From Bacteroidota bacterium (GTDB lineage Bacteria > Bacteroidota > Bacteroidia > Bacteroidales > Dysgonomonadaceae): a DNA stretch of 22,952 nt. Under the pieces are notes generated by a model that made no database searches, was not told the origin of the DNA, and saw nothing but the letters and a program-made list of their open reading frames with translations. Positions 15,740 to 22,952 of this stretch are shown here, one piece after another. Made by a program: the position numbers and the translations under genes. Every line of letters starts with the position of its first letter. Positions within the stretch are counted from its first letter, which is position 1. The DNA is taken from assembly GCA_023418255.1 (NCBI GenBank), contig JAEZZZ010000168.1:1-22952 (forward strand). The letters run 5' to 3'.

Positions 15740-16762
15740 ATGTTTAGATTTGAGAACCCCGGATATTTGTATCTGTTTATTGTACTGCCTTTTTTGGTTG
15801 TGCTTTACATATTTTTGAATATTCGCAAACGAAATGCGGTGAAGAAGTTGGGAACACTCGCCTTGATTAAGCAAATGATGCCGGAATTGTCACTGAAACG
15901 TTCCTATTTGAAGTTTTGGCTCATTTTTATAGCACTTGCTGTTGGCATTGTAATGATTGCGCGCCCTCAATTTGGCACAAAAGTTGAACAGGTAGAAAAA
16001 GAGGGAATTGAACTTGTGATTGCGATGGATGTTTCCAACTCTATGCTTGCGCGTGATGTAACGCCTGACAGGCTTTCGCGTGCCAAACAGATATTATCGC
16101 GCATCATTGATATTCGTAAAAACGACAAAATTGCTCTTATCGTCTTTGCCGGAGAAGCCTATGTGCAGATGCCGCTTACATCCGATACGCAATCGGCAAA
16201 AATATTTCTCAACACCATCGACCCAAGTCTTGTTCCTATACAGGGAACGGCCATCGCACAAGCCATTCAACTTGGTGCCTCTTCTTTTTCGTCGGACAAA
16301 GAGGTGGACAAAGCCATCATCATCATCACCGATGGCGAAGACCATGAAGGAAGTGCCATGGAAGCTGCTCAAAAAGCTTCTGCCAATGGGATTACGGTGA
16401 ATGTACTTGGGATTGGTTCCGTGGATGGAACGCCCATCCCCGTGTCGGCTTACGAAAATAATTTTTTGACCGACAACAGTGGCAATGTTGTCGTTTCACG
16501 CCTTAACGAGTCGATGTGTCGTGAGATTGCGCAAAACGGCAAGGGCTTATATGTAATGGCTGACAATACCGACAATGCTCTGAAAACGTTGGAGTCGTCC
16601 CTTAATGAACTGCAAGCAAAGACGAATACAAGCCTCTCTTATTCGGAGTACGACGAAAAATTTCCCATCTTTGCTTGGGTTCTGTGGATTCTTCTAATGG
16701 TTGAGATATTGATTTATGATAAGAAAAACAGGTTATTCAAAAACATTCGATTATTTAGTTAA
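15740..16762 (+). CDS. batB: Aerotolerance protein BatB (membrane VWA protein)
   Basis: A 340-residue paralogue of BatA with the same plan: membrane spans at about 8-26 and 58-75, a VWA domain with a full metal site (DVSNS at 97-101, Thr170 in QGTAIAQ, Asp198 in ITDGEDHEG) and a C-terminal span at about 310-328. The charged tail KKNRLF after the last span suggests a cytoplasmic end. BatA and BatB are thought to form a membrane complex with BatC and BatE. Its stop codon directly abuts the batC start codon, so translation is probably coupled. Confidence 0.95.
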   Translation: MFRFENPGYLYLFIVLPFLVVLYIFLNIRKRNAVKKLGTLALIKQMMPELSLKRSYLKFWLIFIALAVGIVMIARPQFGTKVEQVEKEGIELVIAMDVSNSMLARDVTPDRLSRAKQILSRIIDIRKNDKIALIVFAGEAYVQMPLTSDTQSAKIFLNTIDPSLVPIQGTAIAQAIQLGASSFSSDKEVDKAIIIITDGEDHEGSAMEAAQKASANGITVNVLGIGSVDGTPIPVSAYENNFLTDNSGNVVVSRLNESMCREIAQNGKGLYVMADNTDNALKTLESSLNELQAKTNTSLSYSEYDEKFPIFAWVLWILLMVEILIYDKKNRLFKNIRLFS

Positions 16763-17494
16763 ATGAGAAAAACAATCATAAAATATATCTTCTTACTTTC
16801 TTTTTTGATGCTGAGCACCCCTGCTTTAGAGGCACAAAAACAGGTGCGAAAAAGCATTAGAAGAGGGAATAGAGCCTATCAACAGCAAAAGTTTGATAAA
16901 GCCTTTACTGATTATGAAGAGGCAGTTAAAGAAAATCCCAAGTCGATGGAAGCAAACTTCAATTTAGGGAATGCGCTCTATAAACAGAAAAAATGGGCGG
17001 AAGCCGGCGAACAAATAAAGCATTATTTGACTTTGCAGCAACAAGATCCGGATAAAATGTCGGCAGCGTGGCACAATGTTGGTAATACGCTGCTACACGA
17101 GAAAAAATTGCAAGAGGCGATTGATGCTTACAAAATGGCACTTCGTCTCAACCCACAAGACGACGAAACACGTTACAACTTGGCTGTGGCACAAAAAATG
17201 AAACAAGATCAAGAGCAAGATTCCCCCCGGTCGGGTGAGAACGACCAACAACAGAAAGATTCGTCGCAAGACGACCAACAGCAAAATCAACAGCCGCAAC
17301 AGCAAGACGATAAACAACAAGAAAAAACCGAAAAGCAAAACGACCCCGAGCAGATGTCACGCGACAATGCTCGACAAATGCTGCAAGCCATTGAGCAAGA
17401 AGAGAAAGAGACGCAAGAAAAAGTGCAGCGCATCAAAGCGCAAGAGCGTCAGCAAAAGGCAGACGATAATCGCCGCCAGAATAAGAATTGGTAA
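16763..17494 (+). CDS. batC: TPR protein BatC
   Basis: A 243-residue exported scaffold protein. Residues 1-25 form a signal peptide (ending ALEAQ). About three tetratricopeptide repeats cover 31-136 (for example ANFNLGNALYKQKKWAEAGE and HNVGNTLLHEKKLQEAIDAY). The last 100 residues are highly polar and dominated by Gln, Asp, Glu and Lys (145-200 low complexity, 200-240 likely coiled coil, DNARQMLQAIEQEEKETQEK). TPR proteins in bat operons are expected to hold the VWA proteins together in the periplasm. The gene follows batB without a gap and precedes batD by 21 bases. Confidence 0.93.
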   Translation: MRKTIIKYIFLLSFLMLSTPALEAQKQVRKSIRRGNRAYQQQKFDKAFTDYEEAVKENPKSMEANFNLGNALYKQKKWAEAGEQIKHYLTLQQQDPDKMSAAWHNVGNTLLHEKKLQEAIDAYKMALRLNPQDDETRYNLAVAQKMKQDQEQDSPRSGENDQQQKDSSQDDQQQNQQPQQQDDKQQEKTEKQNDPEQMSRDNARQMLQAIEQEEKETQEKVQRIKAQERQQKADDNRRQNKNW

Positions 17495-17515
17495 AACGAA
17501 GTAAGCGTTATAAAT

Positions 17516-19366
17516 ATGAAATATTTTTCGAACATAAAGAAATTGCTTTTTCTGACAACGCTCATGTTGGTTTTCTTTTCCATGACAACCAATGCACAAG
17601 TGAGTTTCAAAACATCCGCGCCACAAGCGGTAGAACAAGGTCAGCAATTCCGATTGAGCTATATTTTAAACAAAGAGGGAAAAGACCTCAGATTGCCCGA
17701 AATAAAAGGATTTGATGTCCTGTTTGGCCCCACCGTTTCTTCCAGTTTTAGTCAGCAGATTATCAATGGAAAAACTACTTCACAAGAGACAACATACACC
17801 TATACCTACATCTTGACCGCACAGAAAGAGGGCTCATATAATATTGGCGCGGCCTCAATTAACGTAGATGGAAAAACATATAAATCAGACCCGGTAACCA
17901 TCAAAGTATTGCCTCCGGATAAAACCAAACAGAGCGAGGATGCAACGAAAAATAGGCCGCAAAACGCGACGTCTTCATCCACCAAAAACCCCTCCATAAA
18001 AGCGTCTGACGCATTTATTCGCGCCATTGTTTCCAAATCGAATATCTACGAGCAAGAAGGATTTACGGTTACATTCCGTCTCTATACCACGCTGAATGTA
18101 GTAAATTTTGGGAAAATTGAATTCCCCGAATTTGAAGGATTTATGGTAGAAGAGATGGATATCCCAGCCAATCAGCAACTGAAAATGGAGCATTACAACG
18201 GTCGCAACTATTATACAGCTGACTTGCGCAAAACCTTGCTCTTCCCCCAACGATCGGGAAAAATGACCATCCCTTCAGGACGTATCGAAATGGTGTTTTC
18301 TGTGCCATCGGGAAAAGTGGTATCCACATTTTTTGGCTCGCAGGAGGTGATGGTGGATGTAAAAAAGCCAATGGTTACCAACATTATATCGCTTGATGTG
18401 CAACCCTTACCTGCAAATAAACCGCTTAATTTCTCAGGTGCGGTTGGAGCATTTACCTTCACGCCATCTATCAGTACTAACGAGTTGCGCGCACACGAAG
18501 CCGTAACCATCAAAATAGACATTTCCGGTGTCGGCAACATGAAACTAATACGCAATCCTAACATAGAGTTTCCGACGAACTTTGAAGTATACGATCCAAC
18601 CATAAACAATTCCCTATCTTCTACATTGCAAGGCTTGAAGGGAACGCGCACCATTGAATATTTGGCTATTCCTCGCTATGAAGGAGATTATACCATTCCG
18701 CCCATCGAATTTTCTTATTTCGATATCAACACGCGAAGCTACAAAACCGTGAAATCGCCTGAATATTCACTAAAAGTGTTGAAAGGTGATCCGGCAAAAG
18801 TCTCGGCAAGTAACTATATCGGACAGCGCGATGTACAAGTAGAATCGGATATTCGATTTATAAAAACCGAAGAGCCCGGTTTTAGCAACAAACAAGCGTT
18901 TTATGTCGGTTCGTTCAAATATTGGATGTGGTATATTGTTGCTTCTCTGCTTTTGCTCGTTTTGATTTTATTTAACAAAAAACGGGCTCGTGAAAATGCA
19001 AATATCTCTCTCGTTCGCACGCGAAAAGCGAATAAAATAGCTGCAAAGCGATTGAAATTAGCAGGAAAATATTTGTGCGATCAAAATAAAGAAAGATTTT
19101 ACGATGAAGTGCTGCGTGCATTGTGGGGATATTTCAGCGATAAATTGTCGATTCCCGTTGCCGAATTGTCAAAAGAGAACATCGCTGTGGAATTGTCAAA
19201 ATATGGCATTGATGAACAATTGATCGAAGCATTTACAGAAATATTAGATGAGTGTGAGTTTGCGCGATATGCCCCTGTTGCAACTCATGCGGGCATGGAC
19301 AATCTCTATAAAAAAACACTGGATGCCATTGGTGAAATGGAAAATCAATTGAAGAAACGTAAATAA
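17516..19366 (+). CDS. batD: Aerotolerance protein BatD
   Basis: A 616-residue exported protein of the BatD (oxygen tolerance) family. It has a signal peptide (to about residue 27, TTNAQ) and a long run of Ig-like beta domains starting SFKTSAPQAVEQGQQFRLSY, followed by a Ser/Thr/Asn/Lys-rich linker near 140-160. Further beta domains lead to a single membrane span at about 471-490 (WYIVASLLLLVLILF), then a basic stretch and a cytoplasmic helical domain of about 120 residues. Most of the protein therefore faces the periplasm. Length is normal for the family. Its C-terminal domain resembles that of the small protein encoded at 13650-14702. It is followed by batE after 13 bases. Confidence 0.95.
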   Translation: MKYFSNIKKLLFLTTLMLVFFSMTTNAQVSFKTSAPQAVEQGQQFRLSYILNKEGKDLRLPEIKGFDVLFGPTVSSSFSQQIINGKTTSQETTYTYTYILTAQKEGSYNIGAASINVDGKTYKSDPVTIKVLPPDKTKQSEDATKNRPQNATSSSTKNPSIKASDAFIRAIVSKSNIYEQEGFTVTFRLYTTLNVVNFGKIEFPEFEGFMVEEMDIPANQQLKMEHYNGRNYYTADLRKTLLFPQRSGKMTIPSGRIEMVFSVPSGKVVSTFFGSQEVMVDVKKPMVTNIISLDVQPLPANKPLNFSGAVGAFTFTPSISTNELRAHEAVTIKIDISGVGNMKLIRNPNIEFPTNFEVYDPTINNSLSSTLQGLKGTRTIEYLAIPRYEGDYTIPPIEFSYFDINTRSYKTVKSPEYSLKVLKGDPAKVSASNYIGQRDVQVESDIRFIKTEEPGFSNKQAFYVGSFKYWMWYIVASLLLLVLILFNKKRARENANISLVRTRKANKIAAKRLKLAGKYLCDQNKERFYDEVLRALWGYFSDKLSIPVAELSKENIAVELSKYGIDEQLIEAFTEILDECEFARYAPVATHAGMDNLYKKTLDAIGEMENQLKKRK

Positions 19367-19379
19367 AAAAGCAAGTAAA

Positions 19380-20144
19380 ATGAAACGTATAACATATATT
19401 TTTTGCATCATCTTTTTTGCCACTTCGTTTGGCATACACGCGCAAACAACAGTCGACGCCGCTGCCGAATCGTACCGAAAAGGAGAGTATGCAAAGAGCA
19501 TCGAATTGTACGAGCGGATTGTTGCGCAAAGCCTTTCCGATAATAGAGAATCGGCTGAAATTTATTATAATCTGGGAAATGCCTATTTCAGAAACGACGA
19601 CATTGCCAAAGCAATCCTAAACTATGAGAGAGCCCTATTGTTGAAACCTGGCGATAGCGACATTCGGCACAATTTACGCTTTGCGCGTACGCGCATCGAA
19701 GATCGTATCGACACAGCAGGAAATCTCTTTTTTGTCAACTGGTTCAATACATTACAAAATAGATTTACCTCTAACACGTGGGGCACCGCCGGCATTATCT
19801 CGTTTCTTCTTTTATTGACTTGTATCGGCGTTTTCCTTTTTACCAACAGCGTATTAATAAAAAAAGTGGTCTTTTATACGGGCATCGTGTTGCTTTGTTT
19901 TTCACTTGCATCCAATGTGTTTGCATTTCGACAAAAAAACAGAATCCTTCGTCGCGATGGAGGAATCATCATGTCTTCGTCGGCATCTGTCATGACCTCC
20001 CCGGATATGAACAGCAAAGAACTTTTTCGTCTACACAAGGGAACAAAAGTAAAACTAAACCGAACTGATGGCAACTGGTATGAAATAGAAATTCCCAATG
20101 GCAGCGTGGGTTGGACCTCCAAAGATAATGTGGAAATTATTTAA
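19380..20144 (+). CDS. batE: BatE: TPR protein with two membrane spans and an SH3 domain
   Basis: A 254-residue protein with a signal peptide (to about residue 22, GIHAQ), one or two TPR units at about 27-90 (YYNLGNAYFRNDDIAKAILN), and two adjacent membrane spans at about 136-157 and 162-183. It ends in a bacterial SH3-like domain at about 195-254 (MSSSASVMTSPD through GNWYEIEIPNGSVGWTSKD), a fold often used to bind peptidoglycan or peptide ligands. Both the TPR and SH3 parts are predicted to be periplasmic. This layout matches BatE of Bacteroides-type operons. The following PAP2 gene starts 17 bases downstream. Confidence 0.93.
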   Translation: MKRITYIFCIIFFATSFGIHAQTTVDAAAESYRKGEYAKSIELYERIVAQSLSDNRESAEIYYNLGNAYFRNDDIAKAILNYERALLLKPGDSDIRHNLRFARTRIEDRIDTAGNLFFVNWFNTLQNRFTSNTWGTAGIISFLLLLTCIGVFLFTNSVLIKKVVFYTGIVLLCFSLASNVFAFRQKNRILRRDGGIIMSSSASVMTSPDMNSKELFRLHKGTKVKLNRTDGNWYEIEIPNGSVGWTSKDNVEII

Positions 20145-20161
20145 ACAACAAAACAGGACAA

Positions 20162-20863
20162 ATGAAAGAGTGGGTTGAAGGGCTTTTACCATACGAGCGA
20201 AATGCTTTTCTCGCTTTAAACGGAAGCGATTCCATTTTTATGGATAATGTGATGTGGACATTTACAGGAAGACTTATTTGGATCCCTTTGATTTTGTTTG
20301 TTCTCTTTTTGCTTTTTTATAAAAGACCCAAGAAGGAAGCGTTGCTGGCACTGCTGTTTATCGCTTTGGTCGTTTTTTTCTGCGACACTGTTTCTTCATC
20401 CATCTGTAAACCGTTTTTCCAGCGTTTTCGTCCGACACATCATCCCGATTTTGCCGCTTTTGTGGATGTTGTAAACGGCTATCGAGGAGGAAGCTACGGA
20501 TTTATTTCCGGACATGCCACCAACAGTTTTGGTATTGCCACGTTCTTATCACTTCTTTATCGGTACAGATGGGCAACGGTTTCTTTTTTATTTTGGGCAA
20601 CGGTCAATAGCTATTCACGCATCTATTTGGGCGTTCACTTTATAACCGATATTCTTGCAGGAGCCATCATGGGCTTGCTCATCGGCTTTGCTGTCTATCA
20701 AGGATATGCTTGGATACGTCGCCACTATGTAGCTGTTTCTGCAGATTCTACAAACACACGAACATATCCCATAGAATATGGAAAATGGGTTAGCATCGGT
20801 CTTTTTTCCTACATTTTAATCATTGTAATTTTTAGCCATTTTTTGGCAAATTTACCCCATTAA
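20162..20863 (+). CDS. PAP2-family membrane phosphatase at the end of the bat unit
   Basis: An integral membrane phosphatase of 233 residues with all three PAP2 motifs: K83-x6-RP (KPFFQRFRP), SGH at 116-118 (YGFISGHATNSF) and R153-x5-H159 with D163 (SRIYLGVHFITD). About six membrane spans are seen, including 38-54, 58-75, 122-133, 138-152, 162-180 and 210-228. There is no cleavable signal peptide. Likely substrates are undecaprenyl pyrophosphate or a phospholipid/lipid A phosphate, on the periplasmic face; the sequence does not decide. It starts 17 bases after batE on the same strand with no terminator or promoter between, so it is probably transcribed with the bat genes. Confidence 0.92.
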   Translation: MKEWVEGLLPYERNAFLALNGSDSIFMDNVMWTFTGRLIWIPLILFVLFLLFYKRPKKEALLALLFIALVVFFCDTVSSSICKPFFQRFRPTHHPDFAAFVDVVNGYRGGSYGFISGHATNSFGIATFLSLLYRYRWATVSFLFWATVNSYSRIYLGVHFITDILAGAIMGLLIGFAVYQGYAWIRRHYVAVSADSTNTRTYPIEYGKWVSIGLFSYILIIVIFSHFLANLPH

Positions 20864-20916
20864 AATCTGTTTTATGAAAAAAAACGGGCGTATTAGAGAT
20901 ATTTATTTTATTTTTA

Positions 20917-20947
20917 TTGCCTATGAAAAAAAAAATATGTAAGTTTA
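20917..20947 (+). promoter_or_regulatory. Bacteroidetes-type promoter for the HTH gene
   Basis: TTG (20917-20919), 20 bases, then TAAGTTTA (20940-20947) matches the TTTG-N19-21-TAnnTTTG consensus in spacing and in all but one fixed -7 base. The gene starts 50 bases downstream. Confidence 0.6.
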
Positions 20948-20997
20948 GGGCATCATAGATAATCAATAGAATTACAAATCATAAAAAATTAAAATCC

Positions 20998-21297
20998 ATG
21001 GCAAGAACGATTACATTTAACGAGCTAAGAGAGTTGAAAGATAAGTTACCCGATGGAAGCATTCGTCAAATAGCCAAAGAGTTAGATATGACTCCGGAAA
21101 CAGTGAGAAACTATTTTGGCGGAGCTAACTATCAAGACGGTAACAGTATTGGTATCCACATCGAACAAGGTCCCGATGGCGGTATTGTGGTTTTAGACGA
21201 CACGACTATTTTCGACAAAGCATTAAAGATTCTTGGTTTAGAAGATTATCCTGAACCGAAAGAAAAAGAGGAAGAAACTGCCGACACAGCAGAGTAA
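20998..21297 (+). CDS. Small helix-turn-helix DNA-binding protein
   Basis: A 99-residue protein of a type common in Bacteroidetes but without an assigned role. Residues 20-40 (GSIRQIAKELDMTPETVRNY) look like a classic helix-turn-helix: a first helix with RQIAKEL, a turn, and a recognition helix TPETVRNYF. It is followed by a glycine-rich beta segment (GIHIEQGPDGGIVVLD) that may dimerise, and a strongly acidic tail from about residue 82 (PEPKEKEEETADTAE). It is short, soluble and has its own promoter and a probable terminator, so it is monocistronic. Whether it regulates its neighbours (the bat/PAP2 unit or the stress protein gene) or is a nucleoid-type protein cannot be told from sequence. 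Confidence 0.85.
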   Translation: MARTITFNELRELKDKLPDGSIRQIAKELDMTPETVRNYFGGANYQDGNSIGIHIEQGPDGGIVVLDDTTIFDKALKILGLEDYPEPKEKEEETADTAE

Positions 21298-21309
21298 ACA
21301 TTCTATCCT

Positions 21310-21358
21310 AAAACCTGATAGTTGTGCTTTTTTGCCAATTATTGGGTTTTATTTGTTT
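21310..21358 (+). terminator. Terminator-like hairpin after the HTH gene
   Basis: AAAACCTGATAG (21310-21321) can pair over 12 positions, three of them G-U, with TTATTGGGTTTT (21339-21350), and is followed by ATTTGTTT. It lies 12 bases past the stop. The stem is AT-rich and the loop long (17), so confidence is moderate. Confidence 0.4.
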
Positions 21359-21387
21359 ATATGTAAAATAAATGAAAACAGCATATT

Positions 21388-22542
21388 ATGAAAAATGAAA
21401 ATAATCCATCCACCCCTTCCGACAAAAATGGAAAACTGGTTACCGTTGCCATTCATTCCTATGAAAAAGCACATATTTTGCAGTCTATTCTCGAATCGGA
21501 AGGTATCTCTGCCGTAGTGCAAGGCGTAAATCTGATACAGCCTGTTGTTCCCGGGAATATGCGTGTTCGCATCAATGAAAGTGACCTCCCGCAAGCATTG
21601 AAAATAATTGAGCAGGTTGACTTTTCTTCAAAAATAATTCCCAAAGAAAATGAAGAGGTAAAAGATGAAATATTGATTCCCGTAGATTTTTCGAACTATT
21701 CGGAACGTGCGTCGGAATTTGGTTTCCGATTGGCACACGACACCGGAAGTCGGGTAAAACTTTTTCATGCCTTTTTCACACCGTTCTACCCCGCATCTAT
21801 TCCTTTTGGTGACGCATTCCCCGTACAGGCTTCCGACAGCAATCTCTACAAAGAAATTCGTGAAAAAATGGAATGTGAAATGCAAAAACTTGTTGATATG
21901 ATATCAACAAAAATTGCCAAAAACGAGCTTCCTGATGTAAAATATTCAACGCTATTGGTTGAAGGATTGCCGGAAGAAGAGATTATCGACTACTCGAAAA
22001 AATTGTGTCCAAAAGCCATTGTAATGGGAACGCGTGGTAAAAACGCGAAAGAACTTGATTTGATAGGAAGCGTTACGGCAGAAGTCATTGAAGGGTCACG
22101 TACGCCCATCTTTGCTATTCCTGAAAATGCTCTCGGTGTGGATATTGCAAAAATGAGGAGCATTGTGTTCTTAACGAATTTTCAAGAACGCGAATTCAAG
22201 GCGTTTGATATCGTGATGCGTTTCCTTAATCCTTACCCGATTAAAGTTTATTTGGCACACATTACAAAGAAGGATGATGTGTGGAACGAAATAAAACTGT
22301 CTGGATTGCAAAAATACCTTAAAGAGCACTATCCGCTGTTAGAATCGGAATATAAAGTGCTCGACCCCTCTGAAAAAGGCTTGGAGGAGACCTTAGACCA
22401 ATTTGTTCGCGACAATAAAGTGGATATGATTTCAATGTCAAGTTCGAGACGAAACATCATCGCCCGTATGTTCAATCCCGGTATTGCTCGCCGAATGATT
22501 TTCCATTCAGATACACCGCTGCTGGTTGTTAAAGGGCTGTAA
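21388..22542 (+). CDS. DUF2007 domain fused to two universal stress protein domains
   Basis: A 384-residue soluble protein with three parts. Residues about 16-78 (KLVTVAIHSYEKAHILQSIL through LPQALKIIEQ) fit DUF2007, a small ferredoxin-like domain proposed to act in signalling. Residues about 95-242 form a UspA domain (EILIPVDFSNYSERA) with a complete G-2x-G-9x-G-S nucleotide-binding motif, GTRG through LIGS. Residues about 253-384 form a second UspA-like domain (SIVFLTNFQEREFKAFDI) whose matching region (MSSSRRNIIARMF) lacks the glycines, so it probably does not bind ATP. Such tandem domains usually mimic a USP dimer. It is transcribed alone, with a good terminator at 22593-22616. Ligand and target are unknown. 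Confidence 0.9.
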   Translation: MKNENNPSTPSDKNGKLVTVAIHSYEKAHILQSILESEGISAVVQGVNLIQPVVPGNMRVRINESDLPQALKIIEQVDFSSKIIPKENEEVKDEILIPVDFSNYSERASEFGFRLAHDTGSRVKLFHAFFTPFYPASIPFGDAFPVQASDSNLYKEIREKMECEMQKLVDMISTKIAKNELPDVKYSTLLVEGLPEEEIIDYSKKLCPKAIVMGTRGKNAKELDLIGSVTAEVIEGSRTPIFAIPENALGVDIAKMRSIVFLTNFQEREFKAFDIVMRFLNPYPIKVYLAHITKKDDVWNEIKLSGLQKYLKEHYPLLESEYKVLDPSEKGLEETLDQFVRDNKVDMISMSSSRRNIIARMFNPGIARRMIFHSDTPLLVVKGL

Positions 22543-22592
22543 ACTAGATGGTCATTTTGGGTGTGAGAAAGAAGAAAGCTGGCTTCACTTTG

Positions 22593-22616
22593 GAAAAGTG
22601 TTGCCACTTTTCTTTT
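22593..22616 (+). terminator. Rho-independent terminator of the stress protein gene
   Basis: GAAAAGTG-TTGC-CACTTTTC is a perfect 8-base stem with a 4-base loop, followed by TTTT and AT-rich sequence, 50 bases past the stop at 22542. Confidence 0.8.
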
Positions 22617-22886
22617 AATACAATCAGTTGAAAAGACAGTAAAAAATTAAGATGTCTCGCAATGAAATTGCTCGTTTTTTGTAGTAGACTCTTTATAAAG
22701 AGATGATGCGATTAATTTTAGCCCTTTCCACTAATAATCTGAACGATAATATCCCTCTCCTCAAAGCAGTGCCGTTATATCCCTTGTTGTCGCAATTTCC
22801 CTTAAGGTCACAATTTTTTTCTTAAAATAGGGTCTGCTGAATAATATATATAAGTAGTAAAAATCAGCAAATTAGTTGTTTTAAAA
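22617..22886. other. Non-coding stretch, possibly including an insertion-sequence end
   Basis: No gene of useful length is seen on either strand. From GGGTCTGCTGA (22830-22840) onward the sequence is very AT-rich and looks like the left end of a Bacteroidetes insertion sequence. TGCTGA (22835-22840) recurs inverted as TCAGCA (22864-22869). The rest, 22617-22829, shows nothing I can name. Confidence 0.4.
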
Positions 22887-22918
22887 TTTGCACAACTGCA
22901 AGAAATTGAGTATTTTTA
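22887..22918 (+). promoter_or_regulatory. Promoter for the gene at the right edge
   Basis: TTTG (22887-22890), 20 bases, TATTTTTA (22911-22918): the -33 is exact, the spacing ideal, and the -7 matches TAnnTTTG in all but the last base. A start codon follows at 22939. Confidence 0.6.
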
Positions 22919-22938
22919 CTTCATAATCCTTGCATTTT

Positions 22939-22952
22939 ATGATACGATACAA
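22939..22952 (+). CDS. Start of a gene cut by the window edge, possibly a transposase
   Basis: ATG at 22939 is 20 bases after a strong promoter and opens with Met-Ile-Arg-Tyr before the window ends. Many Bacteroidales insertion-sequence transposases of the IS5/IS1182 type begin this way, and the sequence before it resembles an insertion-sequence end, but four codons prove nothing. It could be any gene. Confidence 0.35.

Noticed and set aside
20864..20905. Terminator after the second PAP2 gene
   Set aside because: A wobble-containing stem CTGTTTT/AAAACGG can be drawn but no T-run follows.
1..22952. tRNA genes, CRISPR arrays, riboswitches
   Set aside because: No cloverleaf-like segments, regularly spaced repeats or known aptamer cores were noticed by eye; a covariance-model scan would be decisive.

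Overview
The window looks like Bacteroidales chromosome. The evidence is the complete Bacteroides-type aerotolerance (bat) operon, -7 boxes of the form TAnnTTTG with little Shine-Dalgarno, signal peptides ending in SAQ or AQ, the tgt then LptF/G-type permease order, and Bacteroidetes-style transposase remnants. Base composition is moderately AT-rich. I cannot name the genus from the sequence alone. No tRNA, rRNA or CRISPR array was seen.

Layout. (1) Positions 1-1050 hold a decayed minus-strand IS5/IS1182-like transposase with two frameshifts, an internal stop and no 3' end. (2) Positions 1088-4784 carry three minus-strand genes: a UvrD/PcrA helicase, a small exported beta-barrel-like protein with its own terminator, and thymidine kinase. 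(3) Positions 4861-5570 hold a second, unrelated, heavily decayed plus-strand transposase. (4) Positions 5596-9575 are a minus-strand cluster reading tgt, LptF/G-like permease, cyclophilin-type prolyl isomerase, PAP2 phosphatase. (5) A divergent promoter region at 9576-9814, with two perfect inverted repeats, separates tgt from the plus-strand lipoate pair lipA-lipB. (6) Positions 11732-20863 form one long plus-strand transcription unit: MoxR ATPase, DUF58 protein, a small BatD-like membrane protein, BatA, BatB, BatC, BatD, BatE and a PAP2 phosphatase, with gaps from 0 to 51 bases. (7) Positions 20998-22542 hold a small helix-turn-helix protein and a DUF2007 plus tandem universal-stress-protein fusion, each with terminator-like hairpins behind them. 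(8) The right edge has a good Bacteroidetes promoter and the first codons of a gene that may be another insertion-sequence transposase.

The main theme is envelope and stress biology. In the bat operon a MoxR chaperone ATPase is expected to act on DUF58 and two membrane-anchored VWA proteins (BatA, BatB), with TPR scaffolds (BatC, BatE) and large exported proteins (BatD and its small relative). The operon contains three related pairs: VWA x2, TPR x2 and BatD-like x2.

I found no convincing wholly new system; most of the window is conserved core genome. The points most worth following are a Tgt enzyme without the canonical zinc-binding cysteines, the small BatD-like paralogue and the PAP2 gene inside the bat transcription unit, the DUF2007-USP-USP fusion, and several palindromes lying on promoters (pcrA, tdk, lipA, moxR).
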